From Symsagittifera roscoffensis (lineage: Eukaryota; Xenacoelomorpha; Acoela; Convolutidae), in the NCBI RefSeq assembly GCF_963678635.1, contig NW_026970610.1, positions 42,513-106,512 of the forward strand: DNA of 64,000 nt, given 5' to 3'. A program made the position numbers and the translations under genes. Shown here one piece after another: positions 42,472 to 52,338 of this stretch. Numbering within the stretch: the first letter of the stretch is position 1; each line of letters starts with the position of its first letter. A model generated the notes under the pieces. That model was not told the origin of the DNA, searched no databases, and saw only the letters and a list, made by a program, of their open reading frames with translations.

Positions 42472-45246
42472 TCAATGTTCCATCTCCTCCTCCTGTGATA
42501 CTGACTCTGCACTTTCAGTCTCTGTGTCCTCCAACACATCGTTAGCTATCCTGACGCTGTTGGAAGCAGTCCTCCAACACTTCTGCTCTTCTACCCTCTG
42601 TTTGCAACAAGGTAGGGGATCCACGTTAGATTCTCTGTTCCTGCAGAAGCTGTTGTGGAGACACAACGTCACGTTTCTCTCCAAATCTTCTTTCAGCATC
42701 TCTGCCTTCTCATTTCCACTACGCTCACTCGTCCTGGAAATTCTTTCCACAGCGGTGGTCACTGCATTCCGATGAGTCACGAAAGTTCGCTTGAAGGCTC
42801 CCGCTCCAATGTCCAGCTGATATCCACTGTACACTCTGCCGTGCTTCGACATATGCTTCTTAGCAAATTCGTACAACCATGGAGTCATATTAGCTCTGAA
42901 CCATGGCATCAATCGTTTTCTTGCCCATATCTTCTTCACTTCCATCGGAATGTTTAGAACTTTGCACATTGTCTCAAAAAGATCTAAATCTTTTAGACAA
43001 TCTAATTTCCGCGACTGTTCTCTCGTCGGTGCCTCCTGTTTATTGTTTTCTTTCACATGAGCCTCCAGCCATCGTATCGCCATCATAACTCCCACGATCA
43101 CTATTATTATGGGCTGTGATGAGTCTGGTAAATCCATGAAGAGCAGCTGTCCAGAGTCCCAGATCAACATCAGATTACTACGCTTGGGATACCAACAAGT
43201 CTGCAGCAAGCAGTGGCAGGCAAACTCATCATGTGTCAACATGATGCTCCTCCAATTACGTTTTCCCGAAGCTTCTAGTAATGGTTCCACTTCCATCATC
43301 ACTCGGTGGACTTCATCGTTTTCGTCTACTGTATTGTAATCTGTAACAGTTGATCCTCTCTGTTTCTGTCTCTCAAAGTCACTGAAGTTCCCGCTCACGT
43401 ATCCCATGAACTTCTTTCCCAGTATCGATTCCAACTCTTCCTTGGTTCTCTCTGGAACTGCTGAGAGCATCTTAGATAGCAACTCGTAAGATTTCTCGGA
43501 CATTCTTGCCAGTCTCACACACTTCGGCACCGAGAAGGCTTGATCCACGATCGTTCTCGTACTCTTTACATCCACAGCTACGAAATGTACCGAGTATCTG
43601 CTCTTGCACATTCGAGCCAATGTCGAACCCACCAAATATCGTGCTCCTGATGGTCTACAATAAGTCTCACTGTGTCTGAGGTTCATTTCCGCCTCAATCG
43701 CTTCCCTCCATTTTCCTAAGTACTTTTGCTCAGTTTGCAGAACTCCTGGGAACACCTCTACACTGATGGCTGTGACCATCTCATGTTTCTGTTCTAGATT
43801 CAATAGTGACTCTAAAGAACTAAACATGCTGTAGAATCCTAGTGCAGTCACTAGATTCACCTCGGTTCCTCTATGACAATCCGCTATCAGTTTTGTTTCC
43901 GTTCTTGCTTTCATCACGACGTTTCCAAACAATACCGTAAATAGCTTGTGTTTTTTCTCTAGGGTCTTCACACAGTCCAGACCTCCACAAACGTGACCCT
44001 CCAGTCCACAGATTTCCGCCAGACAGCTACCAGATTTGACCCAGTCTTCTGGTCCCCAGCCAGGCAACTCCACTTTGTCTTCCCCGTTGCTCCTAGAGGC
44101 CGTTGTCATCACATTATATATGATGTTAAGGTCACGCAGGTTACAGTCTGCATTCAGTTCCCTCTGCACGTCTTGTGTCGCTCTTAGTATCGAGTCAGCG
44201 TTGGGACTAGGACACCATGATGGCCTCATTAATTCCCACACCACCATCAAGCTCGTTCTCAGCAATTCATCTGAGAAACCCAACCCAAACTCCACTCTTT
44301 TGTTGGATTTTGGTACGGAAGGTGCAGTCACATCTTCTTCCAAGATCAATCCCAATTTATTCGGAGGATTGGTAGCGCTCTTAATCGTCACAATTCTCGA
44401 CATCCAGAATCTTAGCAACACTGCCTGCTCGTAATCGAAGAAGCAATCGCGTATGTCTTTACTCAGGAACGGGTTATACGCTATCCCTATGACTCCGGAT
44501 ACGTAGCTGTACGACTTCTTCTTAATTGGTCCACAGTATTCACTGGACTTCGGCAGTGACCCCATAGATTCTTTAGTGAGTCTCAGCTCCTTGTTTAAGA
44601 ATCTCCTGATTTCGTCTATCTTTCTCATGGGCTCTAACTCCTCGGGTTCTTTCATATTCACCCTCATCGGTTTGCTTTGATGCATATCCAGCAGTGCTAG
44701 CAAAAGTAAGGCTTTTGCTCGCTCATCGCCCTCCCTCAGCATCTTGACACAGGTGTTCAATGCTGGTACTGAGATCTGTTCTATCATGAATCGAATGAAA
44801 CAGAGAGCGTCTCTCCGCTTCGCACAGGCTACTGCTGCTCCCTCTTGGATCATCAGATCCCTCAGCTTCGCCATAAGGAAAACCTTTTCTTCTTTTGACC
44901 TCTTTCTTTCTTCCGAAACGTACTCCTCGCGAGTCAGTCCCATCAGGCACCATGCAAACCTCAGTTGTAACTCTGTTCTTACGTAAGGTATTGCCATGAG
45001 AGCGTGTATTCTTGGCGCAGTCCTCATTTCTTCTTCGAAATACCGTAACACCACTGCTTTCCATGGAAGGCTCACCAACTGCTCCATCGTTTCTGCCTGT
45101 ATCTCAGACAACGCTAAGGTCCCGTACGCTTTCTGCTTGAGGGTGGTGCCTTGCAACATTGCCTCCAGATAACCTTCCATGGCACTCTTGTCTTCCAAAG
45201 CCATCACATACACTCTAGCCGAGTTTCGGTACTCCAACGTCTCCAT
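42472..45246 (-). CDS. 924-aa ORF of unknown function downstream of pol
   Basis: The frame is open from just after a TAG (45294-45292) to TGA 42474-42472. The first ATG is at 45246 (METLEYRNS). The sequence before it reads CTATATAG/ACAG, so the frame could also begin as an exon spliced at 45292/45291. The product is acidic-basic mixed with many cysteines, one hydrophobic stretch (PIIIVIVGVMMAI, near residue 710) and an acidic C-terminus. There is no signal peptide, so a classic envelope is doubtful. It is intact although pol is broken. No domain recognised. Confidence 0.8.
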   Translation of the reverse strand: METLEYRNSARVYVMALEDKSAMEGYLEAMLQGTTLKQKAYGTLALSEIQAETMEQLVSLPWKAVVLRYFEEEMRTAPRIHALMAIPYVRTELQLRFAWCLMGLTREEYVSEERKRSKEEKVFLMAKLRDLMIQEGAAVACAKRRDALCFIRFMIEQISVPALNTCVKMLREGDERAKALLLLALLDMHQSKPMRVNMKEPEELEPMRKIDEIRRFLNKELRLTKESMGSLPKSSEYCGPIKKKSYSYVSGVIGIAYNPFLSKDIRDCFFDYEQAVLLRFWMSRIVTIKSATNPPNKLGLILEEDVTAPSVPKSNKRVEFGLGFSDELLRTSLMVVWELMRPSWCPSPNADSILRATQDVQRELNADCNLRDLNIIYNVMTTASRSNGEDKVELPGWGPEDWVKSGSCLAEICGLEGHVCGGLDCVKTLEKKHKLFTVLFGNVVMKARTETKLIADCHRGTEVNLVTALGFYSMFSSLESLLNLEQKHEMVTAISVEVFPGVLQTEQKYLGKWREAIEAEMNLRHSETYCRPSGARYLVGSTLARMCKSRYSVHFVAVDVKSTRTIVDQAFSVPKCVRLARMSEKSYELLSKMLSAVPERTKEELESILGKKFMGYVSGNFSDFERQKQRGSTVTDYNTVDENDEVHRVMMEVEPLLEASGKRNWRSIMLTHDEFACHCLLQTCWYPKRSNLMLIWDSGQLLFMDLPDSSQPIIIVIVGVMMAIRWLEAHVKENNKQEAPTREQSRKLDCLKDLDLFETMCKVLNIPMEVKKIWARKRLMPWFRANMTPWLYEFAKKHMSKHGRVYSGYQLDIGAGAFKRTFVTHRNAVTTAVERISRTSERSGNEKAEMLKEDLERNVTLCLHNSFCRNRESNVDPLPCCKQRVEEQKCWRTASNSVRIANDVLEDTETESAESVSQEEEMEH

Positions 45247-45276
45247 GTATCCACCGGCGGGTTCATCTCTCGTCAC

Positions 45277-45444
45277 TGCCTCCGATACTGTCTATATAGC
45301 AAAAAATGCTAAAATTTGCTTAAAAACAGTTCAGATGAAAATATATTTATCCTAAAATAAATACCCAAGATCTTAATAACATAACACATTATAATAACAT
45401 AACACATAAATTAGTCTTTAGCCTATCACCTTCCTACACGTCAC
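45277..45444 (-). other. Spacer between macro-like module and 924-aa ORF
   Basis: AT-rich, with a direct repeat of ATAATAACATAACACAT near 45375-45410. It contains the TATATAG acceptor-like site at 45292. Confidence 0.4.
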
Positions 45445-46269
45445 TCAGCCTATACTTAAATAAAATTTCTTATGCAGGTATACTTGTATATTAGTATCAG
45501 AGAATATCACGTGTACAAGCGCGTACAGTTCCCTAGGATGCAGTCGTCCTCTGTTCGGATCACACACTGGAAGCGAGAGCTCCTTCACGTCCCTTTCCAA
45601 GAGGAAATCTCTTAACCTCGTCAAGGACAAGACTAGGTTCTCTGGGTCCAAGTGCTGCTTCTCCATCGCCCTCGTCACCAAGAAGCAAAGGTATTTTCCC
45701 GGTCTTTGTGATGCCGCCGGAGGTAAGGCTGCTACGCCCCCTACTCCTGGTCGTTGCTTCCAAAGGAATTCCACGTTTTTGTATTCTCTCTTAAAATCTG
45801 CCGCTAAGGCTGTCCTAAAACTCATGTCTGCTGTGATTGCTATCGCACATGTTCTGTTTGTGAGTATGAAATCACTGTCTGTTAATATTATGCTACTTGA
45901 ATACTCATTTGGTAAGTTAAAGTATGACTCAACTACCCTCCCTATGTCAGTTTTCTTAGGTTCTTCGCCTGTTTCCGCTTCTAAATCTCCTGTTTCTCTT
46001 GCTATTCTCAATTTTTTTATTATCAGGTTTTCAGTGTGGGTAAGTCCTACCCCCGCTCCCCGGACAAAAATACCCTTCGACGTCCCCGTCGATCGCATAC
46101 CGGATATCAAGTCGAGGTTAGAAGCCGGAATGAGTAGTTGTCTTTCCTGGGCAGCCCAGGAAGGATCATCTCGTTCGGTCTTGATGTAATTCGCGCTTTC
46201 ACGATCTACGTCTTGAATCAAGACACTGGTCTCTTTAGGGTCTGATGTCATTTCGTTCAGCCACTCCAA
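45445..46269 (-). CDS. Macro-domain-like C-terminal module of Pol
   Basis: This is the last 274 codons of the broken pol. From about residue 95 it resembles TARG1/OARD1-type macro domains: a beta strand before CAIAITADMSFRTALAADFKR, then a GKYLCFLVTR strand, the helix of LVLSLTRLRDFL, a VKELSLPV strand and a final IQVYLHKKF strand. Macro domains bind ADP-ribose, and TARG1 removes it from proteins. In human TARG1 the catalytic residues are Lys84 and Asp125. The matching places here read LVTRA and PVCDPNRGRL, so both appear to be lost. Binding without hydrolysis, or a degenerate fold, is likelier. The same module occurs in the copy at 40.1-40.6 kb. Confidence 0.65.
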   Translation of the reverse strand: MEWLNEMTSDPKETSVLIQDVDRESANYIKTERDDPSWAAQERQLLIPASNLDLISGMRSTGTSKGIFVRGAGVGLTHTENLIIKKLRIARETGDLEAETGEEPKKTDIGRVVESYFNLPNEYSSSIILTDSDFILTNRTCAIAITADMSFRTALAADFKREYKNVEFLWKQRPGVGGVAALPPAASQRPGKYLCFLVTRAMEKQHLDPENLVLSLTRLRDFLLERDVKELSLPVCDPNRGRLHPRELYALVHVIFSDTNIQVYLHKKFYLSIG

Positions 46270-46523
46270 GACTCGCAGATTTGTGAGATCATCTCCGTAG
46301 GACTCCGATTGCTCCTCGTCGAAATCTACTTTGAGTTTCGACCTGTCCTAGATCCATTCCTGGTCGTGATCATCTACTATGTCAATGTCTTGTGAGACTG
46401 TTATGCTTTCTAGACCCAGCATTTCTTCCACTATCTTTTTCAGATCTATCCTATCTACTACAAAGTCGTCACCGTAACGGTTGTATTTCTTTCTAGGTCT
46501 TCTCCCGTCGCCTTGTCGGGTCT
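46270..46523 (-). pseudogene. Acidic Pol spacer, frame-broken
   Basis: Links the integrase tail to the macro-like module. It is acidic and contains a basic RPRKKYNRYGDDFV block, also found in the plus-strand copy (KKKYNPYGEDFV). A stop near 46350 and a frameshift separate it from both neighbours. Confidence 0.6.
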
Positions 46524-47075
46524 TCAAACGAGATCTGATTCCAAATTTTTGGGAAACTCTGTTTGTTCGGGATCCTGCCAATCTTCGTCTGCATAAGTTA
46601 AGGTTTCATCATCCGCTTCGATCACCTCATTTGGATCCAGGTCCAGTGGTGTATTTGTTCCCTCCTCTACGACTTCGTTTCCATCGTTCTTCTCCCTGGT
46701 GCCTTTCTCGTTGACTTCACAAGCAGGATCCATCATCAGATAAACCCGTTCTTCTATGTCTGCGGGTATATACAAATCTTCTGTCGATGGATTGTGTGGC
46801 TTAATATTCTCATAATGGGCGGCTCGGCCAGTACTCAGTCTATAAAAACGTCCCTCCTGGTGCACTTCTGTAATCATGAAGGGTCCCCTCCACTTCTTTA
46901 GTAGCTTTTTTGTCCCTTTCGGTGGTATAACGTTCTGGAATACCCATACATAGTCTCCCACCAAGTAAGCCTTTGCACCAGCTGCTTTCTTGTCGAATTT
47001 TTTTCTCTGTCTTGCCTGTGCTTGCTGAGTATTTCGTCTGCACAAATCGTTCAACTCCTGTTGACGTCTAATCAA
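46524..47075 (-). CDS. Integrase C-terminal (GPF) module and acidic tail
   Basis: Carries KKWRGPFMITEV, the GPY/F module found after the integrase core in Ty3/gypsy elements, and then an acidic tail. A frame break near 47.1 kb separates it from the integrase core. Confidence 0.85.
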   Translation of the reverse strand: MIRRQQELNDLCRRNTQQAQARQRKKFDKKAAGAKAYLVGDYVWVFQNVIPPKGTKKLLKKWRGPFMITEVHQEGRFYRLSTGRAAHYENIKPHNPSTEDLYIPADIEERVYLMMDPACEVNEKGTREKNDGNEVVEEGTNTPLDLDPNEVIEADDETLTYADEDWQDPEQTEFPKNLESDLV

Positions 47076-47108
47076 ATCCCTTACGTAAACCTGCGGAGAC
47101 GTTTTCTT

Positions 47109-48548
47109 TCACTCATACTCTGGATAGAAGAAGGTTAAGGGTAAAGACTTTTCGTGTCCAGTTAGCATCATGTGTGGACTGACTCCGGTGGTGGAGTGTT
47201 GCGTGCTGTTATATGCTCCCATCACCTGTGGAAGGTATCTGTCCCAATCGGGCATGTACCTGGAACAATATACTCTCAGCATCGACACTAAAGTCCTATT
47301 CTGTCTTTCCACTAAGCCATTCGTCTGAGGGTGGTATGTCGTGGAGTGAGCCTGAGCGACCTGTGAGCGTCTCATTAGCTCTTTCGTAAGCTCTCCTACG
47401 AAAGCTGTTCTATTATCCGATTGAAACGTCATCGGACAACCATGTCTTGCTATCCACGTATTGATCAGGTGGTCGCATGTCTCTTCCGCTGAGGCAGTTA
47501 TGCAGGGCACGGCCTCTGCATACTTCGTAAAATGATCTATCATGACCAGCACCTGATTATAACCATTGTCTGTCATGCATATCTTTTGGTGATCTATTTG
47601 CACCACCTCGTTGAATTCAGACGACTCGATCGATTGTAAAGGAAATCGCAGTTTCCTTGGATCCTTGACCTGTTGGCATGACAGACATGCTGTTACCCAT
47701 TTCTCGCATGCCTTTTTCATCCCAGGCCACTCAAAGCGCTTCAGGATCCTCTGATATACTTTGTCGATCCCCTGATGGCCCATCTCATCATGTGACCTGA
47801 ATAATAGTTCTGTCTGATAGAGTTGCGGTAACACTATCGCGTTATACTTGTATAGGACTTTGTCTTCTTCTCTTCTGTTGCAAGCCACGATCCCGTCCTT
47901 GTTGAGATATAATCTCCCCTCCTTCTGCATGAAGTATTGTCTCAGGATCCTATAACTGTCTTCTTCTAGGTCACATTTGTCTGGTGCATCAATTTCTATC
48001 CACTTTTTCAGGTTACTTGTCATGCGGTCATTTCTTTGCGCCCTTAGTTGGTCAGAGAGTCTGTATCTTGCCTTCAAGTATGTCGTCATGACCCTCATTT
48101 GACAATTCATCTCATTGGGCTGGTGGGTGTCCTCCTCCATCTTTACGCACCAAATCTTTGCTAATGGTTGTGTCTCTTGTTTGAACGGTTGAAGATCAGT
48201 CCTGACTACCTCTTTTTGCGGCAACAGACTCATCGACCGCTTGGATACTGCTATCGTTTCCAAATCATCCGCTGCGTTGTCAAAGATCCTTTCGCTTGGT
48301 ATGAGGTAGCGATGACTGTCAGGGTCTTGGTACACTTCTCTATCCAGATCCCTTGCGCGAGTTTCCACTAGCAGTGTGTGGATCGCTAATTCTGACAGTT
48401 CTGATCCCGAGCTCGAGTTCCTGTCTGAGTATGTGTCCATACTTGAATTTCTGGAACTGCCATCCATTGAAGAGTCTGTATTGGAGTCCGCACCCTCCTT
48501 CAGATCAGGTTCGTACCTTCTCCGCATCCACCTAAACTCCCCGGACAA
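47109..48548 (-). CDS. Integrase
   Basis: A 479-codon open block. A Ser and Asp-rich linker is followed by the zinc-binding segment (H and H in LFRSHDEMGHQG, then CLSC), then the core with Asp in QIDHQK, Asp in FQSDNRTAF and Glu in GLVERQNRTL. The usual SDNG is SDNR here. The enzyme inserts the element DNA. The preceding linker and the following tail are in other frames. Confidence 0.92.
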   Translation of the reverse strand: MSGEFRWMRRRYEPDLKEGADSNTDSSMDGSSRNSSMDTYSDRNSSSGSELSELAIHTLLVETRARDLDREVYQDPDSHRYLIPSERIFDNAADDLETIAVSKRSMSLLPQKEVVRTDLQPFKQETQPLAKIWCVKMEEDTHQPNEMNCQMRVMTTYLKARYRLSDQLRAQRNDRMTSNLKKWIEIDAPDKCDLEEDSYRILRQYFMQKEGRLYLNKDGIVACNRREEDKVLYKYNAIVLPQLYQTELLFRSHDEMGHQGIDKVYQRILKRFEWPGMKKACEKWVTACLSCQQVKDPRKLRFPLQSIESSEFNEVVQIDHQKICMTDNGYNQVLVMIDHFTKYAEAVPCITASAEETCDHLINTWIARHGCPMTFQSDNRTAFVGELTKELMRRSQVAQAHSTTYHPQTNGLVERQNRTLVSMLRVYCSRYMPDWDRYLPQVMGAYNSTQHSTTGVSPHMMLTGHEKSLPLTFFYPEYE

Positions 48549-49197
48549 AACTTTGTTCCTTAGGTCCTGTTTTTTTTGTCATGGACTTTTTCATCCAACT
48601 CAGACTCCCCGGACATACTTCCTTGTCCCGGAGGTTGATCTCGAACTCGCCGGTTTAACTTACCATTTGTCTCCCCGGACATATAATCTTGCTCCAGTTC
48701 TCGTTCAACTTTCTCGCCTTCTCCATCTTGGTCCTCAAAGGTAACGATTTTTCTTTGCGTATCGTTATCAGGCTCTTTCCGACCGTATGAAGTACTCACT
48801 AAGACTTCTTGGGGTATTGAGGACAACAGTTGCTGAACTATTCCCTCTCGTTGTCTTTATGTTGTCGTATTGATGGCATGATCTTCACCTTCTCACTGAC
48901 CGTCAGTGATGCTATGGCTGCTGCCCACTCGGGGTCATCTCTGGTCACTTCTCTCTCTCTAACAATCTACCCAGCATCCGCATCACTTGCGGTGTGACCT
49001 GCACCTTTTTGTCCAGTAACGAGAGGCTGTTTGTGTTCATGCGAGAGAGTTCCTGCTGGACCAGGTTTGAGCGCAGCAACAGATCCAAGGGCACCGGGTC
49101 CCTTTTGGATAGGATTTTTATCTCGGCTGCTTTCTCGACAGGTAACTCAGGATGCCCTGGAATTGGATGTCCAGACTTATCTAACCATCTCGTTTAT
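48549..49197 (-). pseudogene. Pol linker between RNase H and integrase, frame-broken
   Basis: Coding sense passes through at least three frames here. One block (about 48826-48560) contains two MSGE motifs, and a third MSGE begins the next block. The composition is hydrophilic and low-complexity. Confidence 0.65.
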
Positions 49198-50340
49198 TTA
49201 TGCTTGATTGGCTTGCCTTTGCTCCAATCTTTCATAGAACTCAGTTTTCTTACTGAGGCTGTCAGCATTCTGGTGTTTGTCACGCATCTTATGCTCGATT
49301 ATCATATGGTAGCCATCCAATCTTACTATCCATCTACCAATATAACTCTGATACATCGAGTAGGTCTTCAACCAGGATAACGCTCTGTTGTCCATGCGTA
49401 ACTTGAAGGGAGCGCTCCCCAAGTATGCACGGTACTTTTCCACGAACGTGACTACCGCAAACATTTCTGCTTTTGGTGCACCATATTTCATCTCAGTGTC
49501 GCTCAAGACTTTGCTGCCATATGCAATGGGACAAAGAACCGTTCTTCCATTCCATTCTTGTTCCTGATGCAATATTCCTGAGATGGCTACTACCGACGCG
49601 TCTGTGTCAAGAACATACATGCCATCTTCTGTAGGCATGCCTAGTACTGGCGCTTCGCTTAGTTCCCGCTTTTTGTTCTCGAAGGCAACCTGTGCTTCAT
49701 CGTTCCACTCGAACTTCTTTCCTTTGTTGCGCATCAGCTTCTGCATTGGATACACCTTGTCCGCATATCCTTTGATGAATTCACGGTAATAATTGGCAAA
49801 CCCTAGGAAGCTCATTAGCTGTGTGTCCGTTCTCGGAGCCTTCCATGTCAACACAGCCTCTACTGCTTCCGAATCCGGCCTCACACCATGCCTGTTCACC
49901 ATTCTTCCCAGGTATTTAATCGAATCCCCAAGGATGTCACATTTTGATGGTTTGCATTTCAAGCCTGCTCTTTTCATACATCCAAAGACCTCATCGAGCC
50001 GATCAATGTGGTCCTCCAGGGTCCGTGTCGCTATGACTACGTCATCCACGTAACACATCACGAGATTCCCGTACTTTTTGGTCACTCCTGTCAAAGCCTG
50101 TGCCATCAGTCTTTGAAAAGTTGCCGTTCCATTGCACAAGCCGAAGGGCATCCTCTTCCATTGGTACAATCCCAATTCGCACGCGAATCCGGTTCTCTCT
50201 CTATCCTTCTTCGGCAGAGGTACCTGCCAGAAGGCAGAACCCCAGTCCAACGTGGTGAAGAACTTGGCATCACCAAGCTTAGAGAGGCTCTCGTCTATTC
50301 GCGGTATCGGGTACGCATCCTCTATTGTAACCGCGTTCAA
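49198..50340 (-). CDS. Reverse transcriptase and RNase H
   Basis: A 380-codon block. It begins just after the first RT motifs (a single-base shift separates it from the block upstream). It contains TLDWGSAFWQVPL, the YVDD active site (CYVDDVVIA) and the RNase H start (LDTDASVVAISGIL). The product copies RNA to DNA and removes the template. It stops at TAA 49200-49198. Confidence 0.95.
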   Translation of the reverse strand: MNAVTIEDAYPIPRIDESLSKLGDAKFFTTLDWGSAFWQVPLPKKDRERTGFACELGLYQWKRMPFGLCNGTATFQRLMAQALTGVTKKYGNLVMCYVDDVVIATRTLEDHIDRLDEVFGCMKRAGLKCKPSKCDILGDSIKYLGRMVNRHGVRPDSEAVEAVLTWKAPRTDTQLMSFLGFANYYREFIKGYADKVYPMQKLMRNKGKKFEWNDEAQVAFENKKRELSEAPVLGMPTEDGMYVLDTDASVVAISGILHQEQEWNGRTVLCPIAYGSKVLSDTEMKYGAPKAEMFAVVTFVEKYRAYLGSAPFKLRMDNRALSWLKTYSMYQSYIGRWIVRLDGYHMIIEHKMRDKHQNADSLSKKTEFYERLEQRQANQA

Positions 50341-50350
50341 GTAACGAAAT

Positions 50351-51241
50351 CTAAGCTGCCCCTTTCTTTTTCGCCATTACCACCCCGCAAGCCCCTGGCG
50401 ATTTCGAGGGTTCTATCATCTCGTATTCAAGCAACATTTCTATTTCCGCTCGGCACGCTTCCGATTTGTGTGGCGTCATTCGTCTGGCGCCCTCTCTGTG
50501 CGGAACGGCACCTTCTTCCAGTTCAAATTCGTGTTCGACGATGTTACAGCAACCGATATCTGCTTTATGTTTCGAAAATACATCTGCGTTCCGATTTAAA
50601 ACGTCCCGCAATTTTTCGAAATCTCCCTCAACTATTTTCCCTTTTAAATGTTCTATTTCTGGCAAAACCGGTTTGTCAGAATCTAGTTCATATGACGAGG
50701 GGCGTTCCGGAAAGTTCGAGCAGCTTGATAAGCTGTCGTCCGATTCGGATTTCATTGAAAACAATTTATTAATAGATTTTAATTCATTGATCCTCTTTAA
50801 AATTTCATCTTTATTGGCATGATAAGGACGGTCTTTCACCTTATGTTTCCTCAAGTTTTGTGTCTCCTCATAGTCGGTCCTCATCGGCAAAACGTAACCA
50901 AGCTTCTTTCCACGCTGGATTGAAACCGTGGTGTCCAATGTGTTCACCAACACACTGACACACAGTCCGTTTCGCGTTACCGAGAAGCTCCGGCCTAAAA
51001 TCACCGAACTCTGACTATTTGGATTCGGTACTAAGCAAACCTGTTTACTATCGCTTAATGAATTTAAACTTCTCATTCCAAAAATTGCCACAACAGCTTG
51101 TCCTGGCTGTAATTTTACTTTTCTGTCTAAAAAAATTGGTACCTTGTTTTCGTCTATTATTATCCTATTATTTGGTTTCTTAACATACTTCCGGTCCGGG
51201 TTTCTAATCCGTATCAGACCATTGTTCAAGTCAATCATCAC
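50351..51241 (-). CDS. Protease C-terminal part and start of reverse transcriptase
   Basis: It starts at the end of the protease domain and covers a spacer (DVMIDLNNG) and the palm entry (EMIEPSKSPGACGVVMAKKKG). It ends in a premature TAG about 50356 because of a one-base change in an A and G run. The LGRDF-type end of the protease lies just upstream in another frame. Confidence 0.85.
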   Translation of the reverse strand: MMIDLNNGLIRIRNPDRKYVKKPNNRIIIDENKVPIFLDRKVKLQPGQAVVAIFGMRSLNSLSDSKQVCLVPNPNSQSSVILGRSFSVTRNGLCVSVLVNTLDTTVSIQRGKKLGYVLPMRTDYEETQNLRKHKVKDRPYHANKDEILKRINELKSINKLFSMKSESDDSLSSCSNFPERPSSYELDSDKPVLPEIEHLKGKIVEGDFEKLRDVLNRNADVFSKHKADIGCCNIVEHEFELEEGAVPHREGARRMTPHKSEACRAEIEMLLEYEMIEPSKSPGACGVVMAKKKGAA

Positions 51242-51370
51242 GTCAAAATTCCTGACAAAAGTCTCTGCCCAAGATGAATTGGTCGGCGTCGTCCAAATTC
51301 TCTACAACCAGGAAGCTCATCCAAAGATCCCGTCCTCCCATGTGGAAGACCGTTATTGGTGTTCTTCCGG

Positions 51371-51616
51371 CTACGTAGATTGCTCCTCGATTGGCGGCGG
51401 ACAATCTGATTTAAAATGACCTTCCAAGTTGCAAAAGAAACACCTCGGGCCGAATTTCGCAATTACTCCTCTCATGAAATCCTCATGGTCCAATTCGGAC
51501 GCATCTTCGTCCACAAGGCTAAAGCCTATTGCTTTCATGCCTTGTTTGTAAGTTTGGCATGCTGACACATGATGGTCCGTTGAACTGCAATTGGCACAAG
51601 AGCGTCTCTTGTCCAT
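51371..51616 (-). CDS. Nucleocapsid: two zinc knuckles
   Basis: Two C-x2-C-x4-H-x4-C knuckles are visible: CANCSSTDHHVSAC and CFFCNLEGHFKSDC. A protease-like block follows in another frame (GRTPITVFHMGGR then FILGRDF), but the expected catalytic D-S/T-G upstream of it is not found. Confidence 0.85.
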   Translation of the reverse strand: MDKRRSCANCSSTDHHVSACQTYKQGMKAIGFSLVDEDASELDHEDFMRGVIAKFGPRCFFCNLEGHFKSDCPPPIEEQST

Positions 51617-52338
51617 ATCTTGTCCCTCGGTTTATACCAATTGTTCCCTTGGTTTGCTGGTCCGCTGTTAAAATTACCATAATTGTTCTTGTAGTATCCA
51701 GACCTCGAAGGAGGTTTCAACAAGAGATACTCTTTTGACTTTAGCCTCAACTCCTCTGGTGTTGGCGCATTCATTTATAGTGGTGTGTAATGCGTTGCTA
51801 GCATTGTTCGAAGTTCTTCATTTTTCACACCATCGATGAATTTTGAGGCTACCGCCAGGTTCATCCTTCGGTTTGACTCATCCGGTTGGCTGCGTCTTCT
51901 CAGCATTTCCAAGCCATCGAGAAACTTGTCTATCGTTTCATCTTCTCGCTGCCTCCGTTTCTCGAAGCGCATCATTGCTTGGTGCCCCTGCACCCCTGAT
52001 CCAAAACGGTTTAACAAGATTTCGAAGATCTTCTCGGCTGTGTCACGCTGATATTGCTTCTTGGCCATGACACAGTTCAGGGCTGTCCCTTCCAAGATGC
52101 TGGTGAGTGCACTGCGCTCTTGTCTTTCCGACAAGTCTTCCTCCTCGAAATGCAGTTTCATTACCTCTATCCAGGTATCAATACAGCCATCAGATTCGTC
52201 TTTATAGCACCTTGGTTTCTTAAAGACCCTTCTGGACTTTTCACTGCGTTCATTGGTTCTGGATAGCCTTGTAAGGAATGTCTCCAGAGACCTGTTTAAG
52301 GGTTCAAAGGCTGTGGCCATTGCCGTAGCATCCCTCAT
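51535..52338 (-). CDS. gag: Gag capsid region with an in-frame TAA
   Basis: From ATG 52338 the frame gives a Ty3/gypsy-type capsid (DTWIEVMKLHF, LEGTALNC and DETIDKFLDGLEML). TAA at 51777-51775 interrupts it, and the same frame continues to 51535. It then shifts to the zinc-knuckle block. A capsid protein packages the element RNA. Confidence 0.85.
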
